A DNA stretch of 64,000 nt from JAGWRA01 sp035534615 (GTDB taxonomy: Bacteria; Acidobacteriota; Vicinamibacteria; Vicinamibacterales; CAVVIG01): positions 1 to 64,000 of the forward strand of contig DATLRO010000061.1 in assembly GCA_035534615.1 (NCBI GenBank), in the 5' to 3' direction. How positions within the stretch are numbered: position 1 is the first letter of the stretch; the number at the start of each line of letters is the position of its first letter. Positions 11,636 to 23,240 of this stretch are shown piece after piece. The notes below the pieces were generated by a model, which saw only the letters and a list, made by a program, of their open reading frames with translations, made no database searches and was not told the DNA's origin. Made by a program: the position numbers and the translations under genes.

Positions 11636-13056
11636 TTCCCGACCGGATGAGGCTTGTCGAGCTTCAGGGCCAGCTGGAGATACGCCTCGCGGTTGCGGGG
11701 GAACTCCACAGGATACTGGCCGGTATAACAGGACGTGCAGTAGGAGTCGCGCCGCGAGCCGACCGCGCCGAGCAGGCCGTCGAGGCTGAGGTAGGCCAGG
11801 CTGTCGGCGGCCAGGTACTTCTCGATCTCGCGGATGGTATGGGTGGCGCCGATCAGCTCGGACCGCTGCGGCGTGTCGACGCCGTAGAAGCACGGAGAAA
11901 TCGTCGGAGGGCAGCTGATGCGGACGTGCACCTCACGGGCGCCGGCCGCTTTCACCATCTTGACGATCTTCCGGCTCGTGGTGCCGCGGACGATCGAATC
12001 GTCCACGAGGACCACCCGGCGCCCCTCCAGCAGGCTGCGCACCGGATTCAGCTTCACGCGCACGCCGAAATGGCGGATCGACTGCTGCGGCTCGATGAAC
12101 GTGCGCCCCACGTAGTGGTTGCGGATGAGGCCCATGCGCATCGGGATCCCCGACTCTTCCGCGTACCCCATGGCGGCGCAGACGCCGGAATCGGGGACCG
12201 GCACGACCACGTCGGCATCGACCGGCGCTTCGCGCGCCAGCCGCCGCCCGAGCTCCGTGCGCACCTCGTTCACGCTCAGCCCGAACACGTAGCTGTCCGG
12301 ACGGGCGAAGTACACGTGCTCGAAGATGCAGTGCGCCAGCGGCGCGGGCGGAAACGGCTTGATCGAGCGCACGCCGGCCGCGTTGACGATCAGCACCTCG
12401 CCGGGCTCCACGTCGCGCACGTAGGTCGCGCCGATGAGATCCAGCGCACAGGTCTCGGAGCAGACGACCACGGCGTCACCCAGGCGGCCGAGCGCCAGGG
12501 GCCGGAAGCCATGCCGGTCGCGCACGGCGATCAGCTCGTCCCTGGTCAGCATGACCAGCGAGAACGCGCCCCGCACCTGCGCGATCGATTCGACGATGGC
12601 CTCGTCCACGGCCACCGCCTGCGATCGCGCGTACAGGTGGGCGATGACTTCGGTATCGCTGGTGGTCTGGAAGATGGAGCCCTGGCGCACGAGCTCGTCC
12701 CGCAGCTCCGTCGCATTCACCAGATTGCCGTTGTGGCACGTGGCCAGCTGGCCGTGGGCGCACTCGACGAGGATCGGCTGGGCGTTCGACAGGTGGCTGT
12801 CGCCGCTCGTCGAATACCGCACGTGCCCGATCGCCGACGTGCCGGGCAGTCCGGCGAGCGTCTGGGTGTCGAAGATGTCGGCCACGTGGCCCATCGCCCG
12901 GAACACGCGCACTTCGTGCCCGTCGGAGGCCGCGATGCCGGCGCTCTCCTGGCCGCGATGCTGCTGGGCGTAGATCCCCAGGTAGGCGAGATTCGCCGCC
13001 TCGGGATGACCGAAGATCCCGAACAGGCCGCACTCTTCCTTGAACTTGTCCCACAT
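11632..13056 (-). CDS. purF: amidophosphoribosyltransferase
   Basis: First committed step of purine synthesis: PRPP + glutamine to phosphoribosylamine. From the ATG at 13056 the protein has 474 residues. An 8-residue leader precedes Cys9 (ECGLFGIFG), which becomes the N-terminal glutaminase nucleophile after propeptide removal. The PRPP loop VLVDDSIVRGTTSR is in the C-terminal phosphoribosyltransferase domain. Cysteines near the C-terminus (CTSCYTG) and elsewhere suggest the [4Fe-4S] type of B. subtilis PurF. An in-frame GTG at 13077 would add seven residues. GAGGA ten nt upstream of 13056 favours the ATG. It overlaps the HEAT gene start by 4 nt. Confidence 0.96.
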   Translation of the reverse strand: MWDKFKEECGLFGIFGHPEAANLAYLGIYAQQHRGQESAGIAASDGHEVRVFRAMGHVADIFDTQTLAGLPGTSAIGHVRYSTSGDSHLSNAQPILVECAHGQLATCHNGNLVNATELRDELVRQGSIFQTTSDTEVIAHLYARSQAVAVDEAIVESIAQVRGAFSLVMLTRDELIAVRDRHGFRPLALGRLGDAVVVCSETCALDLIGATYVRDVEPGEVLIVNAAGVRSIKPFPPAPLAHCIFEHVYFARPDSYVFGLSVNEVRTELGRRLAREAPVDADVVVPVPDSGVCAAMGYAEESGIPMRMGLIRNHYVGRTFIEPQQSIRHFGVRVKLNPVRSLLEGRRVVLVDDSIVRGTTSRKIVKMVKAAGAREVHVRISCPPTISPCFYGVDTPQRSELIGATHTIREIEKYLAADSLAYLSLDGLLGAVGSRRDSYCTSCYTGQYPVEFPRNREAYLQLALKLDKPHPVGK

Positions 13057-13149
13057 GGCGTCTGGGTCCTCAGCCACGTCTGATCCGTTCCGGTCCGGAC
13101 TCGGCCGGCGGCCGCGCCTGGTCCGTCACGCCGATCGCCGCCGCGTCAT

Positions 13150-15393
<2,244 letters not shown>

Positions 15394-15399
15394 CGCGTC

Positions 15400-16146
15400 C
15401 TATCCCTGCCGCCCGGCAGCCGTCACCGCCGCCGGCCGGGCGGCCGCCCTCACGTCCGACGCCACGGCCGCCACCACGGATTCGAAGACGACCAGGCCGT
15501 CGGTGCTGCCCAGCGCCGCCTCGCAGGCGTCCTCGGGGTGCGGCATGAGCCCGACGACATTGCGCGCCTCGTTGCAGATGCCGGCAATCGCGTTGATCGA
15601 TCCGTTCGGATTGTCCTCGTCGGTCACGCGTCCGGTGGCGTCGGTGTAGCGGAAGATCACCTGGCGGTTCGCTTCGAGCGCCCGCAGCGCGGCAGGCTCG
15701 GCGAAGTAGTTCCCTTCACCGTGCGCCACCGGGAGGCGCAGCACCTGGCCCGGCCGGCAGCGCCGCGTGAACGGCGTGTCGATCTGATCGACGCGCACGT
15801 GCAGGAACCGGCAGATGAACTTCAGGTCCCGATTGCGCAGCAGCGCCCCGGGCAGCAGTCCGGACTCGATCAGGATCTGGAAGCCGTTGCAGATGCCGAT
15901 CACCGGCCCGCCGCGCTCTGCGAACGCCCGGACGGCGCCCATCACCGGGGAGAACCTCGCGATCGCGCCGGTCCGGAGATAGTCGCCGTACGAGAAGCCG
16001 CCCGGCAGGATCACGACGTCGGCGCCCTTGAGATCGGCCTCCTTGTGGTACAGGAGCTCGGCCGATTCTCCCAGGACGTGCGTTGCGACGTGCCAGGCAT
16101 CGTGGTCGCGGTTGGACCCCGGAAAGACGATGATGGCGAATTTCAT
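15400..16146 (-). CDS. purQ: phosphoribosylformylglycinamidine synthase glutaminase PurQ
   Basis: A class I glutamine amidotransferase that releases ammonia for PurL. In the 248-residue protein the nucleophile is Cys86 in GICNGFQI. The His203-Glu205 pair is in PHPED, completing the triad. The N-terminus MKFAIIVFPGSNRD is typical. The C-terminal Ala-rich tail is slightly longer than in most homologues. It lies 7 nt after purS and 6 nt before purL, matching the three-subunit FGAM synthase. Confidence 0.97.
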   Translation of the reverse strand: MKFAIIVFPGSNRDHDAWHVATHVLGESAELLYHKEADLKGADVVILPGGFSYGDYLRTGAIARFSPVMGAVRAFAERGGPVIGICNGFQILIESGLLPGALLRNRDLKFICRFLHVRVDQIDTPFTRRCRPGQVLRLPVAHGEGNYFAEPAALRALEANRQVIFRYTDATGRVTDEDNPNGSINAIAGICNEARNVVGLMPHPEDACEAALGSTDGLVVFESVVAAVASDVRAAARPAAVTAAGRQG

Positions 16147-16153
16147 GATCGGC

Positions 16154-16393
16154 TCAGTCCACCTCGACGCGGTAGCTCTCGATCACCGGATTGGCCAGGA
16201 GCTTGTCCGCCACTTCGGCCGCGAGCGCCCGGGCCTGGTCGGCCGACCCGGCGGCGAGATCCAGCTCGAAGTACTTCCCCTGGCGGACGTCCTGGATGCC
16301 GGCGTAGCCGAGCGAATGGAGCGCGTCCTGGATCGTCCGCCCCTGCGGATCGAACACCGACGGCTTCAAGGTCACGAAGACACGCGCACGCAT
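16154..16393 (-). CDS. purS: FGAM synthase subunit PurS
   Basis: A 79-residue PurS. It forms the bridge between PurQ and PurL and is needed for the PurLQS complex. The start MRARVFVTLKPSVFDPQG and the segment DVRQGKYFELDL are characteristic. It is placed between purB and purQ with short gaps (21 and 7 nt). Confidence 0.95.
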   Translation of the reverse strand: MRARVFVTLKPSVFDPQGRTIQDALHSLGYAGIQDVRQGKYFELDLAAGSADQARALAAEVADKLLANPVIESYRVEVD

Positions 16394-16414
16394 CGGGGAA
16401 CCCTCCCGCGCCCG

Positions 16415-17737
16415 TTACACCGCCGGCGCCGTCTCGGCCGGCGCGCCCTGGAACACGCGGTCGAAGACGGTGTCGACGTGCCGGAGCTGCACGTCGAGGT
16501 CGAAGGCCTGGTCGATCTCGCCGGCGGACAGGACCGATCGCACGTCCGGGTCGGCGAGCAGCAGGCCCTTGAAATCGATCCCCTCGTGGAAGGCCCGCAT
16601 GGCGTTGCGCTGCACCCACAGGTAGGCCTGCTCGCGGGACACCCCGCGGCGGGCCAGTTCGAGCAGCACGGTCCCGGAGAACACCACGCCGTGCGATCGG
16701 GCCAGATTCTCCCGCATCCGGGCGGGGTACACGTTCATGTCGCGGACGACGCGGGCGAAGCGGCGCAGCATGTGATCGAGCACGATGAAGCTGTCCGGCA
16801 GGATGACGCGCTCGACCGACGAGTGGGAGATGTCGCGCTCGTGCCAGAGCGCGATGTTCTCCATCGCCGCATGACAGTTGCCGCGCAGCAGCCGGGCGAG
16901 CCCGGTGATCTGCTCGCAGACGATCGGGTTGCGCTTGTGCGGCATCGCCGAGGAGCCCTTCTGCCCGCGGCCGAACGGCTCCTCGACTTCCCCGATCTCG
17001 GTCTTCTGCAGCCCCCGGATTTCCAGCGCGAACTTCTCGAGCGAGCCGCCGGTGATGGCGATCGCGGCCAGCAGCTCCGCGTGGCGGTCCCGCTGAATCA
17101 CCTGCGACGACACCGGCGCGGGCGACAGCCCCAGGCGCCGGCAGGTCTCGGCTTCAATCGACGGATCGAGATGGGCGAACGTGCCGACGGCGCCCGAGAT
17201 CTTGCCGACGCTGACGGCGGCGCGCGCGCGGTGCATCCGCTCGACGTCCCGGCCGATCTCCGCGTACCACAGCGCGAGCTTCAGGCCGAAGGTCATCGGC
17301 TCGGCGTGGACGCCGTGCGTCCGGCCGATCATCGGGGTGCGGCGGTGCTCGAGGGCCCGGGCGCGCACCCGCGCCGCCAGCTCCGCCAGGTCGGCGAGGA
17401 TCAGGTCGCAGGCCTCGCGCATCTGGACGGCCTGCGCCGTGTCGATGACGTCGGAGGACGTGAGGCCGAAATGCAGCCAGCGGGCGGCCGGCCCGACGCG
17501 CTCGGCCACCGCCGTGGTGAACGCGATGACGTCGTGCTGCGTCGTCTGCTCGATGTCCTCGATCCGGGCGATGTCGAAACCGCCGCGCTCGCGGATCGTC
17601 CTGGCGTCTTCCGGCGGGACGATGCCGGCGGCCGCCATCGCGTCGGCCGCGGCCATCTCCACCTGCAGCCAGGTCTCGTAGCGCCGCTGGTCGCTCCAGA
17701 GGCGCCCCATCTCGGGGTGGGTGTATCGCGGGATCAT
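16415..17737 (-). CDS. purB: adenylosuccinate lyase
   Basis: Acts twice in purine metabolism, splitting fumarate from SAICAR and from adenylosuccinate. The 440-residue protein has the fumarase/aspartase superfamily signature GSSAMPHKRNP (261-271). The catalytic His segments TSSDVIDTAQ (93-102) and RTHGVHAEP (139-147) are present. The ATG at 17737 overlaps the stop of the upstream M16 peptidase gene (ATGA), indicating coupling. The frame stays open far upstream, but that part shadows the peptidase gene. Confidence 0.97.
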   Translation of the reverse strand: MIPRYTHPEMGRLWSDQRRYETWLQVEMAAADAMAAAGIVPPEDARTIRERGGFDIARIEDIEQTTQHDVIAFTTAVAERVGPAARWLHFGLTSSDVIDTAQAVQMREACDLILADLAELAARVRARALEHRRTPMIGRTHGVHAEPMTFGLKLALWYAEIGRDVERMHRARAAVSVGKISGAVGTFAHLDPSIEAETCRRLGLSPAPVSSQVIQRDRHAELLAAIAITGGSLEKFALEIRGLQKTEIGEVEEPFGRGQKGSSAMPHKRNPIVCEQITGLARLLRGNCHAAMENIALWHERDISHSSVERVILPDSFIVLDHMLRRFARVVRDMNVYPARMRENLARSHGVVFSGTVLLELARRGVSREQAYLWVQRNAMRAFHEGIDFKGLLLADPDVRSVLSAGEIDQAFDLDVQLRHVDTVFDRVFQGAPAETAPAV

Positions 17738-19059
17738 CCGTTTCCCAGGTCGAGCCGGGCCTGCGGCACCTTCAGCCCGTTGACCGGACCCAGCACCGTG
17801 GCCGCGAGCGAGCCGTTCGAGAACAGGTCGCGGGCGACCCGCAGCATGTCGTCGGGCGTGATCCGCTCGATGCCCGCCAGCGTTTCGTCCAGGCTGAACT
17901 GCCGGTCGAAGTAGATCTCCTGGCGGGCGAGGTGCGACATCCGGCTCGCCGTGTTCTCGAGGCTCAGCATCAGGCTGCCCTTCAGGTGATCCTTCGCGCG
18001 GCGCAGTTCCGCGTCCGAGACGGGCGCCTGCTTGATGCCCCGCAATTCCTCGACGATCAGATCGATGACCTGTCCGACGGCGCTGCTCGCGCAGCCGGCG
18101 TAGACCGTGAACGCCCCGGCGTCCCGGTAGGCGCTCAGCCCGCTGAAGACCGCGTAGGCCAGCCCGCGCTTCTCCCGGACGTTCTGGAACAGCCGCGAAC
18201 TCATGGAGCCGCCGAGCACCGTGTTGAGGATGTAGCTGACGTACCGGTCGTCGTGGTCCTGCGCGTAGCTGCCCGTCCCCACGCAGATGTGGCTCTGCTC
18301 GAGCTCCTTGTCGCGGATCACGATCTGCGGCACGACCGCCGGCGGACACTCGGCCGGGCGGCCGCCCTCGGTGCGCGACTGCGCGAAGGCCTGCGCGACG
18401 AGGTCGCGCACCCGCGCGTGCTCGAGGTTGCCGGCGGCGGACACGATGAAGTTCGGCGCGGCGTAGGCGGACGAAAAATAGGTCCGCAGCGACTCCGGCG
18501 AGAACGACTCGACCGTTTCCGGGGAGCCCAGGATCGGCCGCCCGAGCGGATGCCCCTCCCACAGGCTCTTGGTGAACAGCTCGTGCACCAGATCGTCGGG
18601 GGTGTCCTCGACCATCTTGATCTCTTCGAGGACGACCTTCTTCTCCCGGTCGATGTCCGCGGGACTGAACGCCGGATGGAGCACGATATCCGACAGGATG
18701 TCGATGGCGAGCGGCAGGTGCTCGTCGAGCACCTTGATGTAGTAGCTCGCGTATTCCTTCGCCGTGAACGCGTCGAGCTGGCCGCCGATCGAATCGATCG
18801 ACTGGGCGATGTCCTCGGCGGAGCGCTCCGCGGTCCCCTTGAACAGCATGTGCTCGACGAAATGGGCGATGCCGCCCCACTCGTCGGTCTCGTGCCGCGA
18901 CCCGCGCGTCAGCCACACGCCGATGCTGATCGAGCGGACGTGCGGCATGCGCTCGGTGACGAGACGGACACCGTTGCCCAGGACTTCGCGAACGATCATC
19001 GGCTTCACGTCAGGGGACACGGAGCGTGCCGGCTCCAGGAAAGCGGCCACGTCGGGCAC
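17734..19059 (-). CDS. M16 family zinc peptidase (processing-protease-like)
   Basis: A pitrilysin/mitochondrial-processing-type metallopeptidase. The inverted zinc motif is HFVEH (H66, E69, H70, counting from the GTG at 19059), followed by the downstream EEIKMVED segment with the third ligand Glu. The single-copy roughly 420-residue form resembles B. subtilis MlpA/YmxG. The likely native N-terminus is MIVREVLGNGVRLV, from an ATG at 18999. The GTG at 19059 adds 20 residues with no good ribosome binding site, so the start is uncertain. It is the first gene after the strong promoter at 19161-19189 and overlaps purB by 4 nt. The enzyme may process small secreted peptides or damaged proteins; the substrate is unknown. 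Confidence 0.92.
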   Translation of the reverse strand: MPDVAAFLEPARSVSPDVKPMIVREVLGNGVRLVTERMPHVRSISIGVWLTRGSRHETDEWGGIAHFVEHMLFKGTAERSAEDIAQSIDSIGGQLDAFTAKEYASYYIKVLDEHLPLAIDILSDIVLHPAFSPADIDREKKVVLEEIKMVEDTPDDLVHELFTKSLWEGHPLGRPILGSPETVESFSPESLRTYFSSAYAAPNFIVSAAGNLEHARVRDLVAQAFAQSRTEGGRPAECPPAVVPQIVIRDKELEQSHICVGTGSYAQDHDDRYVSYILNTVLGGSMSSRLFQNVREKRGLAYAVFSGLSAYRDAGAFTVYAGCASSAVGQVIDLIVEELRGIKQAPVSDAELRRAKDHLKGSLMLSLENTASRMSHLARQEIYFDRQFSLDETLAGIERITPDDMLRVARDLFSNGSLAATVLGPVNGLKVPQARLDLGNG

Positions 19060-19160
19060 TCACCACCAGTCCGGTAAACCCGGGGCGGTCGTGGGCGGCG
19101 AGGCGACAGGCATGAATCGCTGCAAATCTTTGAAGAAGAATAGATTAACAGCTTGTTGAA

Positions 19161-19189
19161 ATCATAGCATGCCGCCGGCGGGAGTTCAA
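19161..19189 (-). promoter_or_regulatory. sigma-70 promoter of the purine operon
   Basis: On the minus strand TTGAAC (19184-19189), a 17-bp spacer, then TATGAT (19161-19166) with an extended -10 TGC. Transcription should start near 19154, about 95 nt upstream of the GTG of the M16 gene. No purine riboswitch or PurR-like box is evident in the leader. Confidence 0.7.
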
Positions 19190-19255
19190 CGTGAAAGCAG
19201 GCCGCGGCACGCGCGGGCGCGGCGCGGAGGCAGCCGGCTGTGCGGGTCCGCATGC

Positions 19256-19261
19256 TAGAAT
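19256..19261 (+). promoter_or_regulatory. extended -10 for rlmN
   Basis: TGC-TAGAAT (hexamer 19256-19261), about 40 nt upstream of the GTG start of rlmN. No recognisable -35. The same TGC plus -10 arrangement appears before the purine operon and glgC. Confidence 0.45.
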
Positions 19262-19301
19262 CGACGTACCGACCCTGATTTCCGCGGACTCAGTCTCTAC
19301 C

Positions 19302-20387
19302 GTGTCCACGCTCCCCGCCGCCATCGATCCGACCGAGTTGGACCTCCCCGGGCTGGAGGCCGCGCTCGAGGCCCGCGGACACGCGCCGTTCCGCGGCCGC
19401 CAGATCTTTCGCTGGCTCTACCGGCGCGACGTCACCGACTTCGGCGCCATGACGGACCTGCCGCAGCCGCTGCGCGCGGCGCTCACCGCCGACTTCGCCG
19501 TCGCGACGCCGCGCCTCGTGCAGCGGGAGCGCTCGGTCGACGGCACCGAGAAGTTCCTGTTCGCCCTGGCGGACGGACGGCGGATCGAATCGGTCTTCAT
19601 CCCGGACACGCCGGCCATGACGTTCTGCGTGTCGACCCAGGTCGGCTGCGCGATGAACTGCGCGTTCTGCCTGACGGCGAAGATGGGGCTCGTGCGCCAT
19701 CTCACGGCGGGTGAAATCGTCGGCCAGGTCAGGCAGCTCGCGGGCGCGCTCGGCCTGCGCGACCGCGCGTTCAACATCGTTTTGATGGGGATGGGCGAGC
19801 CGCTGCACAACTACGATCAGACGATGAAGGCCCTGCGGATTCTGGCCGACCGCCACGGGCTCGCCGTGCCGCCCCGGCGCGTCACGCTGTCGACCGTCGG
19901 CCTGGTCCCGGCCATCGAACGGCTGGCGGCCGAACCGCTGATGCCCAACCTCGCGGTGTCGCTGCACGCGGCGTCCGACGAGCTCCGCGCCCGGCTGGTG
20001 CCGGTCGGCCGCAAATACGGAGTCCAGGAAATCGTCGAGGCCTGCCGCCGGCTGCCGCTCCGCCACCGCCGCCGGATCACGTTCGAATACGTGCTGCTCG
20101 CCGGCGTGAACGACGCGCCCTCGGAGGCCGTCCGGCTCGCGCGCCTGCTGAACGGCTTGCGGGCCAAGGTGAACGTGATCCCGCTCAACGCGGCGCCCGG
20201 CATTCCGTTCGAGCGCCCGTCGGACGAGGCCGTGGACCGGTTCGCCCGCGCCCTGTCGGAACACGGCGCCACGGTCTCGGTGCGGAAGAGCCGCGGCCGC
20301 GACATCCGCGCGGCGTGCGGGCAGCTCCTGGTGGAGGGCGACCGGCCCTCCCCCGCTCAGCAGTTGGCGGCACTCCTCGAATCGTAG
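19302..20387 (+). CDS. rlmN: 23S rRNA/tRNA adenine C2-methyltransferase
   Basis: A radical-SAM enzyme that methylates A2503 of 23S rRNA and A37 of some tRNAs. From the GTG at 19302 the protein has 361 residues. The [4Fe-4S] motif is GCAMNCAFC (C116, C120, C123). The mechanistic C-terminal Cys is in DIRAACGQLL near residue 340. The frame runs upstream to 19191 but the extra residues are low-complexity, and the -10 at 19256 would lie inside them. There is no good Shine-Dalgarno at the GTG. It converges with mtaB, whose stop is only 16 nt away. Confidence 0.93.
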   Translation: MSTLPAAIDPTELDLPGLEAALEARGHAPFRGRQIFRWLYRRDVTDFGAMTDLPQPLRAALTADFAVATPRLVQRERSVDGTEKFLFALADGRRIESVFIPDTPAMTFCVSTQVGCAMNCAFCLTAKMGLVRHLTAGEIVGQVRQLAGALGLRDRAFNIVLMGMGEPLHNYDQTMKALRILADRHGLAVPPRRVTLSTVGLVPAIERLAAEPLMPNLAVSLHAASDELRARLVPVGRKYGVQEIVEACRRLPLRHRRRITFEYVLLAGVNDAPSEAVRLARLLNGLRAKVNVIPLNAAPGIPFERPSDEAVDRFARALSEHGATVSVRKSRGRDIRAACGQLLVEGDRPSPAQQLAALLES

Positions 20388-20403
20388 CCGGGCGCCCGGA
20401 CCG

Positions 20404-21699
20404 TCAGCACGCCCCGCCCGGATCGGCCCGCTCCGGCACGACTTCACCGGCGGCCGGTTCGTCCTCCGAATCGATGCGAACCTGCACCCACGCGTTGCGC
20501 GCGTGTCCCGGGGCAATGCGCACTTTCAGATAGTTGTCGGTCACCGCCAGCGTGCCGTCCTCCAGGGTCAGCGACCGGTGGACGCTTCCGACCTGCGACC
20601 GGTGGAACCGCTCGGCGAGCCGGCGCCCCGCGTCGCGGATCTGCCGCGCGCGGTCGCGGATCTCGCAGGGCTCGACCCGGTGCCGCAGGCGCGACGCCAC
20701 CGTGCCCGGACGATCGGAATAGGGGAACACGTGCACGTGGGTCAGGGGCGAGCCGGCCAGGTACGCGAGCGTGGCCTGGAAGTCCTCGTGCCGCTCGCCG
20801 GGAAACCCGACGATGACGTCCGCGCCGATCGCGGCCGCCGGCAGCTGCCGGCGGATGCCGGTCACGAGCCGGTCGTAGTCCCGCAGCGTGTACGGGCGCT
20901 GCATGGCGGCCAGCACGGTGTCGCTGGCGTGCTGCAGCGGCAGGTGAAAATGGGGCGCGATCGGACCGCCCGGCGCCGCCAGATCGACGACCTCCGGCGG
21001 ACAATCCATCGGCTCGAGCGAGCTCACGCGGAACCGGACATCCCAGCGTCCCGCCGCCAGGGCCCGCAGCAGCGCCGCCAGCGACGCCGGCGGATCGAGA
21101 TCGCGCCCGTACGCGCCGAGATGGACGCCGGTGAGCACGATCTCTCTGAAGCCGGCGGCCACGATCCGCCGGACCTCGCCCAGCACCGCGGCCAGCGGCA
21201 GGCTCCGGCTGCGGCCCCTCGTGGACGGGATGATGCAGTAGGCGCAGCGTTCCTCGCACCCGGTCTGCACCGCCAGCGTGTAGGCGGTGCGGCCGCTCAG
21301 GCCCGGGGCGAGGGCGGCGCCGCAGGCGCCCGCGCCGTCGGTGGGGCGTGAGGCGGTCGTCAGGCCGGCCTCGATCGCGATGAGCTGGATCAGCCGGTCC
21401 TTGGCGTCGTTCGGCACGACCCGGACCACGCCGGGCAGCGCCCCGACCTCCTCGCCGCAGCGGCTGGCGTAACAGCCGGTGGCGACGATGCGCGCGCCGG
21501 GATTCTGGCGCGCGACCCGCCGGATGGTCTGGCGGCCCCCCTGGTCGGCGGTGGCGGTCACCGAACAGGTGTTGACGACGACCAGGTCGGCGTGCTCGGG
21601 CGACACGGCTTCGGCGCCGTGCGCGCGCAGCTGCTCGTCGATCCGCAGGGAATCGGCCTGATTGACCCGGCAGCCGAAAGTCAGAACGGCGTATTTCAC
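20404..21699 (-). CDS. mtaB: tRNA t6A37 methylthiotransferase MtaB
   Basis: A radical-SAM methylthiotransferase converting t6A37 to ms2t6A in ANN-decoding tRNAs. The 431-residue protein has the three cysteines of the N-terminal MTTase domain (C10, C45, C76) and the radical-SAM triad CEERCAYC (C148, C152, C155). A short TRAM-like C-terminal region follows. The start MKYAVLTFGCRVNQAD is typical of MtaB, as opposed to MiaB or RimO. It lies 33 nt downstream of purD on the same strand and probably shares its transcript. Confidence 0.92.
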   Translation of the reverse strand: MKYAVLTFGCRVNQADSLRIDEQLRAHGAEAVSPEHADLVVVNTCSVTATADQGGRQTIRRVARQNPGARIVATGCYASRCGEEVGALPGVVRVVPNDAKDRLIQLIAIEAGLTTASRPTDGAGACGAALAPGLSGRTAYTLAVQTGCEERCAYCIIPSTRGRSRSLPLAAVLGEVRRIVAAGFREIVLTGVHLGAYGRDLDPPASLAALLRALAAGRWDVRFRVSSLEPMDCPPEVVDLAAPGGPIAPHFHLPLQHASDTVLAAMQRPYTLRDYDRLVTGIRRQLPAAAIGADVIVGFPGERHEDFQATLAYLAGSPLTHVHVFPYSDRPGTVASRLRHRVEPCEIRDRARQIRDAGRRLAERFHRSQVGSVHRSLTLEDGTLAVTDNYLKVRIAPGHARNAWVQVRIDSEDEPAAGEVVPERADPGGAC

Positions 21700-21732
21700 G
21701 CGGGGCCCCGGGGCGTGACGGTGATGCGGCGG

Positions 21733-23025
21733 TCAGTCGGCCGGGCTCGCCGCAGCGAGCGCCTTCCGGCCGATGTCGTGACGGAGGTGCATGCCGTCGA
21801 ACGCGATCTTCGCCACCCCGGCATAGGCGGTCGCGATGGCCTCGCGGTAGCCGGCGCCCCGGCCGACCACGGTCAGCACGCGTCCGCCGTGAGTGACGAG
21901 CCGTCCGTCGCAGACCGCCGTGCCGGCATGAAACACGAGCACGCCATCGAGCGCCTCGGCGTCCGGCACGCCGGCGATCGGCTTGCCGACGTCGTACGCC
22001 CCCGGGTAGCCGCCCGACGCCAGGACGACGCCCACGTGCGGTTCGTGGCGGATCCGGCAGCCGGTCCGGCGGAGCTGGCGGGTGACGGCGGCCGCCAGCA
22101 GCGGCAGGATCGGCTCGTCGATCATCGGGAGCACGACCTGCGCCTCGGGATCACCGAGCCGCGCGTTGAATTCGATCACCTTCGGCCCCTCGTCCGTGAG
22201 GATGAGGCCGGCGTAGAGAAAGCCGCAGAAGCTGCGGTCCTCGGCCCCCATCCCGTCGAGCACCGGCTCGATCACCTGCCGCATGATCCGCTTGTGCAGG
22301 TCGGGCGTCATGAGCGGGCTCGGCGCGAACGCGCCCATCCCTCCCGTGTTCGGCCCCCGGTCGCCGTCGAACGCGCGCTTGTGATCCTGGGCCGACAGCA
22401 GCGGCACGGCGCAGCGGCCGTCGGCGACGACGAAGAACGACAGCTCCTGTCCCTGGAGATACTCCTCGATGACGAGGCGGGCCCCGGCGTCGCCGAACCG
22501 GCGCTCGACCATGGCCGCCAGGATGGCCGCCTCGGCTTCCGCCTGATCGGCCGCGATCACCACGCCCTTGCCGGCCGCCAGGCCATCGGCCTTCACGACG
22601 ACCGGAAAGCCGAATTCGCCGGAGCGGACGGCGGGGAGCGCCTCGTCCGGCGACGCGCAGACGCGGAACCGGGCGGTGGGCACCTGGTGGCGGTCGCAGA
22701 ACTGCTTCGCGAAGATCTTGCTGGTCTCCAGCTCGGCGGCGGCGGCGGTGGGGCCGAACACGAGGCGGCCGGCGGCCATGAAGCGGTCGACCAGGCCGCG
22801 GCTCAGCGGCAGTTCGGGCCCGACCACGGTCAGATCGACGCGTTCGGCCTCCGCCAGGGCCAGGAGCCCGTCGACGTCACCGGCCTCGACCGGCCGGCAG
22901 TCGGCCAGCCGGCTGATGCCGGGATTGCCGGGCGCGCAGATGACGCGGGAGACGTCGGGCTCGGCGGCCAGTTTCCAGACCAGGGCGTGTTCACGGGCGC
23001 CGCTTCCGACGACGAGGATCTTCAT
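21733..23025 (-). CDS. purD: phosphoribosylamine-glycine ligase
   Basis: Second step of purine synthesis: phosphoribosylamine + glycine + ATP to GAR. The 430-residue ATP-grasp enzyme starts MKILVVGSGAREHALVWKL. It contains FPVVVKADGLAAGKGVV and RGPNTGGMGAFAP, both family signatures, plus the Mg-binding EFNARLGDPEAQ. It is separated from the main purine operon by rlmN and mtaB, and divergently oriented from rpsU across a 215-nt region. Confidence 0.97.
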   Translation of the reverse strand: MKILVVGSGAREHALVWKLAAEPDVSRVICAPGNPGISRLADCRPVEAGDVDGLLALAEAERVDLTVVGPELPLSRGLVDRFMAAGRLVFGPTAAAAELETSKIFAKQFCDRHQVPTARFRVCASPDEALPAVRSGEFGFPVVVKADGLAAGKGVVIAADQAEAEAAILAAMVERRFGDAGARLVIEEYLQGQELSFFVVADGRCAVPLLSAQDHKRAFDGDRGPNTGGMGAFAPSPLMTPDLHKRIMRQVIEPVLDGMGAEDRSFCGFLYAGLILTDEGPKVIEFNARLGDPEAQVVLPMIDEPILPLLAAAVTRQLRRTGCRIRHEPHVGVVLASGGYPGAYDVGKPIAGVPDAEALDGVLVFHAGTAVCDGRLVTHGGRVLTVVGRGAGYREAIATAYAGVAKIAFDGMHLRHDIGRKALAAASPAD

Positions 23026-23119
23026 GCGGATGGGTATGCGCAGGCAACAGATTCAGTATGAGCAACTTAGAGGAAGCGACGGTCGCCGGCAGGCGGCCGC
23101 GGGCGGTTCGAGTCTTCCG

Positions 23120-23148
23120 TTGACGAAGCGGAACTTTACGCCTAGAAT
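23120..23148 (+). promoter_or_regulatory. sigma-70 promoter of rpsU
   Basis: TTGACG (23120-23125), 17-bp spacer, TAGAAT (23143-23148). Predicted start near 23155, leaving a leader of about 85 nt. That leader contains a perfect dyad TGCTAG-C-CTAGCA at 23162-23174. Confidence 0.7.
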
Positions 23149-23240
23149 CCGCGCTTACCTGTGCTAGCCTAGCATACTTGGCCCATTGTACAGGCTCGTG
23201 ATCGGGCCTCCAGCGCCGCACGAAGGGGGTGTCAGAACGC

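Noticed and set aside
11636..11893. Upstream extension of the HEAT-repeat gene
   Set aside because: Those codons lie fully inside purF in another frame. The GTGA overlap at 11632-11635 is the natural start.
19060..19301. Possible purine riboswitch or PurR box before the purine operon
   Set aside because: I looked for a three-way-junction core or a repeated operator in the leader and saw neither; only the sigma-70 promoter is supported.
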